From assembly GCA_024760905.1 (NCBI GenBank), contig CM045732.1, forward strand, positions 57,068,496-57,132,495: a DNA stretch of 64,000 nt. Reading direction: 5' to 3'. The notes beneath the pieces are model-generated. The model had not been told where the DNA came from. It was given only the letters and a program-made list of their open reading frames with translations, and ran no database searches. The translations under genes and the position numbers were made by a program. This DNA comes from Plotosus lineatus. Lineage: Eukaryota > Chordata > Actinopteri > Siluriformes > Plotosidae. Shown in pieces: positions 57,225 to 64,000 of this stretch (within the stretch, counting starts at the first letter, position 1; each line of letters starts with the position of its first letter).

Positions 57225-57475
57225 TTCTTCTTTTTCCCTTTATAAGAGGTCGCTAACGGCAATGCAGCTACTCGTTACAAAAGTCAGCAGTGGATTTTTT
57301 ACATTAACCTCTAACCATAGACAGTGAGAGACAAGGCCGGCCTTTGATAATCCAGTTAGCTGCACCGGGGTGGGGGTGGGAGGGGGGGTTGACAACCTTG
57401 TTGAGTGTGGGACTTGAACCCCCAACCTTAGGATCAGCGATCCAGCACCCTTTACCACCAGGCCAGCACTGCCCA
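57225..57475 (-). mobile_element. SINE-A copy, internally deleted B tail
   Basis: Minus-strand head and body are intact, but most of the tail is missing: only about 20 bases of the terminal B-type sequence (GCGACC...AAAGGGAAAAAG on the minus strand) remain, joined directly to the body near 57252. Confidence 0.75.
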
Positions 57476-57485
57476 GATAATATAC

Positions 57486-57798
57486 TCACTCACTTCACTT
57501 ATCCCTTAACATCCAAGGATGTTGTTGGGGCGCCTTCATGGCGAGACTTGGGCTGATTTGGCCTGGCGGAGCCCATCCCTCTCCAGGTCGTAGAAACACG
57601 CTGACGGCTTTGCAGCCTACTCTTTACGAAAGTCAGCAATGGTTCTTTTACATGCCTCTCACCATAGACAGTGAGGGACATGGCCTGCCTTTGATAACCC
57701 AGTTAGGTGCACTGGGGAGGACAGTGACAACCTTGTGGGGGCTCGAACCCCCAACCTTAGGATCAGCGATCCTGTGCCCTAACTAGACCACCACTGCC
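57486..57798 (-). mobile_element. SINE-A copy, tail C
   Basis: The minus strand runs from the shared head through GTCAGCGTGTTTC (57605-57593), then switches to ACGACCTGGAGAGGGATGGG, CCCAAGTCTCGCCATGAAGG and TTAAGGGATAAGTGAAGTGA. AGATAATATAC flanks both sides (about 57475 and 57798). This is the only full copy of the C form here. Confidence 0.88.
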
Positions 57799-57909
57799 CA
57801 GATAATATACAGAAATATTTAAATAAAGACAAAAAGCCCCCGCATTAATCAATGACTATTTCAAATAACAGATAAAACCCCGGAGAAAACCCCTTTCATC
57901 TGAATTGAA

Positions 57910-58112
57910 GAGGAATGCCGGGGTACACCCTGGACAGCTCGCTAGAGCATCACAGGGCAAATTTTTTAGAATGTGCAAGGAAACCAAAGTACCCGGAGGA
58001 ATCTTATGCAAGCCCAGGGAGAACATGCAAACTCCACACAGCCTGGGAATCGAACCCATGCTTTTCTGCTGTGAGGTGGGCTTGCTAACCACTGCACCAC
58101 CGTGCTGCTTAA
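57910..58112 (-). mobile_element. SINE-B copy, deleted body
   Basis: The minus strand has head GGTGGTGCAGTGGTTAGCAA, B box GGTTCGATTCCCAG and body GGAGTTTGCATGTTCTCCC. Tail fragment CAGGGTGTACCCCGGCATTC joins after an internal loss. Confidence 0.7.
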
Positions 58113-58652
58113 AGAAACCAACTTCAGTATTTTCCTCAAAGTAAAAATTCCAATTACTTTAACAACCTGGTCCGGTTTGACTGAACAACTTCCACTTATA
58201 CTGAAGTGATATTGGACCAGAGTATCCATAGTGTGGCTCAAATAATGAAGTTGTGTACTTTGTCCACTTCTTCTTGTGACACACAACATAACAGTTGTAC
58301 TTGTTGAACTTGTGGTGAGTGGGAAAGATAGCCGAGATCCACAGCATTCCACTGGGAAGTTCAAGCCCAAGTCACAGAGATCGATGACACATGCACTGAC
58401 AGTCGCGGCTTATGTCCACTCGCTAAGCCAATGTGGTGAAATGCAGATTGCTTTTCAAACTTCTCTTCCAGCCACGCATTCCATCCTTACAACAGCTACA
58501 GTTTCTAATCCAGTGGAGCAGAACTGATGCAGCTCAGTCAAAAGGGGCACGTTTTAAAAATTATTTTCTAATCTTGCATTAAATTTCCTGATTGTTAAAG
58601 AAAAAAAGGTGAAACCATACAAACCATATCATATAAAAACATGACTATTCAT

Positions 58653-58952
58653 TTCAGAGATGAGAGAGATTTCCTTTCGGCGGCTTTTCCCCTTTCTCAG
58701 GGGTCGCCACAGCGAATGATTCACACGTTTGATTTGACAGAGGTTTTTACGTCAGATGCCCTTCCTGACACGACCCTTTAGCGAGGGGCAGAAACACGTT
58801 GATGGCTACGCTACTCTTTACGAAAGTCAGTGGAGAGTGGGACTCGAACCCTCAACCTTAGTATCAGCAATCCTTGTGGAGAGTAGGACTTGAACCCTCA
58901 ACCTTAGTATCAGCACTCCAGCACCCTATACCACTAGACCACCACTGCCCCA
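58653..58952 (-). mobile_element. SINE-A copy, tail B, rearranged
   Basis: The B tail at the left (GTCGCCACAGCGAATGATTC) is complete. The body is largely deleted and a 35-base segment near the head is duplicated (58829-58905). CATGACTATTCAT is duplicated at about 58641 and 58951. Confidence 0.85.
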
Positions 58953-58992
58953 TGACTATTCATATAAATTCATGTAAATTATACTTATTCAG

Positions 58993-59342
58993 GGGACAGT
59001 GGTGGCCTAGTGGTATAGGGTGCTGGATCGCTGATCCAAAGGTTGAGGGTTCGTGTCCCACTTTCCACAATGTTGTCACTGGGTGTCCCCCCCCTTCCAA
59101 GGTGCAGTTAACAGGGTTATCAAAGGCCGGCCATGTCTCTCACTGTCTATGGTGTGACGTTCATGTAAAAGAACCATTGCTGACTTTTGAGAAGAGTAGC
59201 TGCAAAGCTGTCAGCGTGTTTCCGCCCTGCGATGGCCTGGCGATCTGTCCAGGGTGTACCCTGCCCTCGCCCGAAGTCGGCTGGGATGGGCGCCAGCCTC
59301 CCCTTGACCCTAATGAGGATTAAGCGGTTACAGAAAATGAAC
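58993..59342 (+). mobile_element. SINE-A copy, tail A
   Basis: Head GGGGACAGTGGTGGCCTAGT, B box GGTTCGTGTCCC, tail GCCCGAAGTCGGCTGGGATG to GGATTAAGCGGTTACAGAAA. Confidence 0.88.
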
Positions 59343-60217
59343 ATGATATATTTATTCATCAGCTCAGTTCATTTTGTGGAACCGCTTAACACTAGGCTTG
59401 AGGTGTGAAAGCACCATGTCCAGACTGCATGACTTGCACTCACACTTTCTTACATTCATTTGCACCCAGGTGGAAATTCATCACCAATCCAGTTGCTAGT
59501 GTTTTAGAGACTTGAAAGGGAAATAGAGAACCCATGTGGAGAAACCTTAATAAAATTAAAAGTACAGATAATAACCAGAAACTCATGACTAATCCACGGC
59601 CCCCGGAGCTGTGAAGCGGCAACACTTTGTGTTCCAACACTCCTTTGTGTACAACTGTAGAAGCCTATTCATGTTTAACTACATTACTGTAATAATAATT
59701 TAATTATAATTAGATTGGATTATATATAATTACATGTTACATGTCAGTATTACAGATGTGTTAAGTTGATGAGTTCTGCAACTGCTTTTGCTTTCAGACT
59801 TTACTTGTTCTCTACAAACTGCTGACAGCACATGTCTAAATATCAAATTCAAAAAAGAAAGGTAACACTGAAGCCGTACAACATAATTTATGCGGTTCAA
59901 CAGTAATATTTTGTTTAAATCAGAACTCTGCCAGGAATACAGAAAGCCCAAAGACATGCTTCATTAACAGTCTCTTGGCAGGGGAGCCTGCCGAAGGTCA
60001 ATAGATTGTTAGACAGTTTTAGACTGAAGTGGTAATTGTTTCCTTTCATAAGCTACATGGATTCAAGATCATATCAGGAAATAATTATTTAAAAATCTGA
60101 AATTTTTAAACTTTTTTTTTTTAACTCCACTGCAGGCATATGAGGAAAATCACTGATGCAAAACTGTAAAAGACGCTGTACGAAACAGCTGTACTTCAAA
60201 AATAAATGCTTTCTAGA
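59343..60217. other. Apparently unique intergenic sequence
   Basis: About 0.9 kb of AT-rich DNA without recognised repeats or convincing frames. Confidence 0.45.
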
Positions 60218-60530
60218 GAAGTGGTAGACCGATGGTAGGGTGCCGGATTACTGATCCCAAGGTCGTGGGTTCAAGCCCCACAATCAACTGGCTTGCCACT
60301 GCTGCCACTGCAGATAATTGGATTAGATTATCAAAGGCTGACCATGTCTCTCACTGTCTATGGTGGGAAGCATGTTATAGAACCATTGTGACTTTCATCA
60401 AGAGTAGCTGCATAGCCGTCAGCGCGTGTTTCTGCCCTGCGATAGCCTGGCGAGCTGTCCAGAGTATACTCTGCCCTCACCCAGAGTCGTCTGAGATGGG
60501 CACCGGCAGTTCAGAAAATGAATGAATAAA
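60218..60530 (+). mobile_element. SINE-A copy, tail A, old
   Basis: Worn head (GTGGTAGACCGATGGTAGGG), B box GGTTCAAGCCCC, and tail truncated after GATGGGCACCGGCAGTTCAG with a (GAAT)n-like end. Confidence 0.75.
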
Positions 60531-60953
60531 TTAATAAAAATGTGAGGTGCTCCACCGAATGTAGGCACTTGTCACAAGTGACGTATGGTGCTTGTGAGAC
60601 AAAGCGCGGCTTATCCGGACTTCCGATCTTTCAAATGAGCAAGTGCAGGTTGAGTACTAAACAGGTATTCAACGACCACACTTGCGACAAGCGCCTACAT
60701 TCAGTGGAGCACCTCACAAAAAGGTTCTATGAACCAAATTGAAAAATAGATTGATGAAATCCTTTACATATGATTCTTTGGCACCTGAAAAAAATGTATG
60801 CAACTTCACATGAGAATGAAATATATGCTTATAAATAATGGGCAGAAAAGGGGTATAAAGGGGTATATAGGGGTATATTTCAAAGTGTTATGACTTATAT
60901 GTGATGACATAACAGTTAAGTAACAGTTACTTCTGTTTCACACAGCATGAAGG

Positions 60954-61299
60954 GGGGCAGTGGTGGTCTAGTGGTATAAGGCACCGGATCGCTGATCCAA
61001 AGGTTGGGGGTTCGAGTCCCACTCTCCACAAGGTTGTCACTGTCCCCCCCTAGTGCAGCTAAGTGGGTTACCAAAGGCCGGTCATGTCTCTCACTGTCTA
61101 TGGTGTGAGGCATGTAAAAGAACCATTGCTGACTTTCGACAAGAGTAGGCTGCAAAGCCGTCAGCGTGTTTCCACCCTGCGATGGCCTGGCGAGCTGTCC
61201 AGGGTGTACTCTGCCCTCGCCCTGAGTTGGCTGGGATGGGCACCAGCCTCCCCGCAACCCTAATTAGGATGAAGCGGTTGCAGAAAATGAACTGATGAT
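60954..61299 (+). mobile_element. SINE-A copy, tail A, young
   Basis: Full head GGGGCAGTGGTGGTCTAGTG, B box GGTTCGAGTCCC and full tail to GAAGCGGTTGCAGAAAATGA. ACAGCATGAAGG is duplicated on both sides (about 60943 and 61302). Confidence 0.92.
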
Positions 61300-61337
61300 G
61301 AACAGCATGAAGGTCCTGGATTCAAATCCACAAAGTC

Positions 61338-61695
61338 TTGTTTCCTTTTGGCTTTTTCTCTTTTTCAGGGGTCGTAGAACCATCTGAACCAGAACCATCT
61401 GATTCGCATGATTGATTCGGTGTAGGTTTTTACGTCGGATGCCCTTCCTGACACAACCCTTTAGAAAGGGGCAGAAACACGCTGATGGCTATGCAGATCC
61501 TCTTTACGAAAGTCAGCAATGGTTCTTTTACATGAACCTCTCACCACAGACAGTGAGGGACATGGCCAGTCTTTGATAACCCAGGCAGCTGTACGTTGGG
61601 GGACAGTGACAACCTTGTGGAGAGTGGGACTCAAACTCCCAACCTTAGAATCAGCGATCCAGCACCCTTTACCACCAGGCCACCACCACCACCCC
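61338..61695 (-). mobile_element. SINE-A copy, tail B
   Basis: Minus-strand copy, B tail at the left with a small duplication (AGAACCATCTGAACCAGAAC), head end ACCACCAGGCCACCACC. A TCAAATCCCACAAAGT-like duplication flanks it (61319 and 61698). Confidence 0.88.
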
Positions 61696-61699
61696 ACTC

Positions 61700-62207
61700 A
61701 AATCCCATAAAGTGATTCACAAAATGAGTGAATGCATGTCTAAAATTACTAATTTCCACAGTGAACCCTTTTTATCTTCAAAACACGTGTTTCCTTTCCC
61801 TAACTCCATCGTACGGTCACTAAGTACCCAGGTGATGCATTCACTGAGACTATCCGGTGACAAAATTGTGTGTGTTTCGTGTTACATAATTAACATATAA
61901 ATTATTATATTCAAGGAACCCATTCAGAAATCCCCCTATAAATGCATAACCATGTTATTGTTGACATAAAAACGGCTAACATGAAGATAGTATGATAAAT
62001 GGGGCTCTGCGGATGTGAGGTATCGCAGGGACTCTCCAAATGAATAATACAGCAACTCTTTCATTTCCAGACCCACAGGCAAAAAAACAAACTAACAAAA
62101 AAACAAAAAAACCCAAAAAACAAAACACCTCACTATGCGCCATTGACCACACTCTAGTACTATACACTGCAGATCTAGAAAACTGTACTTGTCATGTAGA
62201 AAGAATG

Positions 62208-62210
<3 letters not shown>
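61700..62210. other. Apparently unique intergenic sequence
   Basis: No repeat recognised apart from an A-rich AAAAAACCC-type tract at 62085-62125. Confidence 0.45.

Positions 62211-62213
<3 letters not shown>

Positions 62214-62284
<71 letters not shown>
62214..62284. repeat. (TA)n microsatellite
   Basis: About 70 bases of uninterrupted TA. Confidence 0.97.
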
Positions 62285-62287
<3 letters not shown>

Positions 62288-63127
62288 TGATGGCACTGTG
62301 TAACTCTGGGACCGTGAACCCATTTCAGTTAAGCCGAATTCCACAGAGTGCTGTTCTCCTGGTGTGTCTGAATGGTAATCCCGATTGCTATCTTCCTAAT
62401 CCACCTCCATGGCTGACCCTGCTTTAAGGGAGCAGACACTAGATGATTGTTTGTGTCATTGATGTAATGTCTGGAGTGCCTCCACTCTGTAATTGAGAGA
62501 AGTAGTATGTGAGGGTGACAGACATTGAGAAGACAGCATGCGTATTCCATTATCATAGGATACTAAAACTTCATTTATTTATTTATTTATTTATTTATTT
62601 TCTTTATGCTGATACTGAGTGTAGTACAGTTGAACACAATGTAGTAAATGTTACTTGTACAAGTGCATGTCATTCCACATCTCCGTAACTGGTAGCGTCC
62701 AAATATCCTTAAAGTAGGTGTAGCCTAAGCCAGAAGGCTTTAGTACTTATACAAATAGAGGTGTGTATTTCTTTTAATCCCACACACATTGTTCTGTCTG
62801 TATCAGACATTGTCATTTTGCTCTATTTCTCAAAATATAGGCCAAAAAGTATATTTCCAAATAGTAACCACCACAACCCGAACCGGACAGTTAATATGGT
62901 ATCAATAAATAACGAACTTGGCGAATGCATTGGTAAGGCTCACGTTATTAAATACTGTATGTGCTTTATTATCACATGAGATTTATATCTAACTGCTCAA
63001 CTGGTCAGTTTCAATGCACAACATTTGCTGGTTTGTTTATTTATTCATTTATAGATTCAAAATCTATTTGGGAAGCTTTGAGAGGGAACGAACCAATAGA
63101 TGAACTGTGCATTTCTATTAGTCGAGA
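62285..63127. other. Apparently unique intergenic sequence
   Basis: Contains a (TTTA)n tract near 62573-62600. The short frame at 62897-62979 ends at a possible donor (62932), but no partner exon was found. Confidence 0.4.
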
Positions 63128-63453
63128 GCACGTTTAGTGGTATAGGGCGCTGGATGGCTGATCCAAAAGTTGGGGGTTTCGAGTCCCACTCTGTCCCTCC
63201 AGTGCAGCTAACTGGGTTATCAAAGGCGGGCCATGTCTCTCACTGTCTATGGTGAGAAGTTCATGTAAAAGAACCATTGCTGACTTTCGTAAAGAGTAGT
63301 TGCAAAGTCGTCAGCGTGTTTCTGTCCTTTGCGAAAAGGGTTGTAACAGGAAGGGCATCCGACATAAAAACCTCTGCCAAATCAAACGTGCGAATCAGAT
63401 GATTTGCTGTGGCGACTCCCGAGTAAAAGGGAAAAAGCCGAAAGAAAGACAGA
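63128..63453 (+). mobile_element. SINE-A copy, tail B
   Basis: The head starts inside the A box (TTAGTGGTATAGGGCGCTGG). The tail is GTAACAGGAAGGGCATCCGA to GTGGCGACTCCCGAGTAAAA. Confidence 0.85.
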
Positions 63454-63467
63454 CATATATAAATAAA

Positions 63468-63606
63468 CAATATATATATATATAAATATATAATAACAAT
63501 AATATAAATAATAACAATATATAAATAATATAATATATATATATAATATATATAAATAAATAATATAAATAATAACAATATATAAATAAACAAATTCCTA
63601 TATATA
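63468..63606. repeat. Complex (TA)/(AATA) low-complexity tract
   Basis: Irregular TATA, AATAA and ACAATA units between two opposite-facing B-tail SINE-A copies. Confidence 0.9.
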
Positions 63607-63964
63607 TTTTTTTTCCTTTCGGCTGTTCCCTTTATTCTCAGGAGTCGCCACAGCGAATGATTCACACGTTTGATTTGGCATAGGTTTTTACGTCAGATGC
63701 CCTTCCTGACACAACCCTTTCGCAAGGGGCAGAAACACGCCAACGGCTTTGCAGCTACTCGTTACGAAAGTCAACAATGGTTCTTTTACATGAACCTCAC
63801 ACCATAGACAGTGAGAGACATGGCTGGCCTTTGATAACCCAGTTATCTGCACACTGGGGGGGCGCGGGGCGGCGGCAGTGACACCCTTGTGGAGAGTGGG
63901 ACTGGAATCCCCAACCTGAGGTTCAGTGATCCAGCATCTGTACCGCTAGGCCACCCCTGCCCCA
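63607..63964 (-). mobile_element. SINE-A copy, tail B
   Basis: Minus-strand copy: B tail GAGTCGCCACAGCGAATGAT at the left, head end TACCGCTAGGCCACCCCTGC at the right. With the preceding copy it forms a tail-to-tail inverted pair about 150 bases apart. Confidence 0.88.
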
Positions 63965-64000
63965 TTATATTTATTTATTTTTATCTTATTTATTCAGCTG

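Overview
This window is nuclear DNA from a vertebrate, almost certainly a teleost fish. It holds multi-exon genes with GT/AG introns, long (TA)n and (CA)n microsatellites, and a dense load of fish-type tRNA-derived SINEs, non-LTR (LINE) fragments and Tc1/mariner-, Tigger- and hAT-like DNA transposons. The gene calls rest on my reconstruction of exons by reading frame, splice sites and remembered vertebrate proteins. No database search was run.

Three protein-coding genes can be supported, all in the left half. (1) Bases 1243-9884, minus strand: beta-SNAP (napb), ten coding exons. The final exon lies off the left edge. (2) Bases 12378-23723, plus strand: mcm8, the MCM-family helicase of homologous recombination, complete in 18 coding exons (882 codons plus stop, frame preserved through every junction). 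(3) Bases 25226-32406, plus strand: crls1, cardiolipin synthase, complete in 7 coding exons (379 codons plus stop). napb and mcm8 are divergent, with 2.5 kb between start codons. mcm8 and crls1 lie head-to-tail, about 1.5 kb apart. The three proteins work in unrelated processes (SNARE disassembly, DNA repair, mitochondrial lipid synthesis), so the cluster reflects synteny and not a pathway.

From 32.4 kb to the right edge (about 31.6 kb) I found no convincing host exon. It is a repeat-rich intergenic stretch: SINEs, nested DNA transposons, hAT-like MITEs, microsatellites and some apparently unique AT-rich DNA.

The most interesting structure is in the repeats. One tRNA-headed SINE family (called SINE-A here, 26 recognisable copies on both strands) keeps the same head and body but changes its 3' tail at one fixed point. 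Fifteen copies have an L2-like tail (A), ten have a tail (B) that matches the 3' end of an RTE-like LINE also present in this window, and one has a third tail (C) that also occurs alone at 10.6 kb. Other notable items are a five-element nest at 37.5-39.7 kb, several Tigger-like non-autonomous families carrying only a CENP-B-type DNA-binding remnant, perfect 8-bp target duplications around four MITEs, and an unusual Gly/Trp/Arg repeat at the MCM8 N-terminus.
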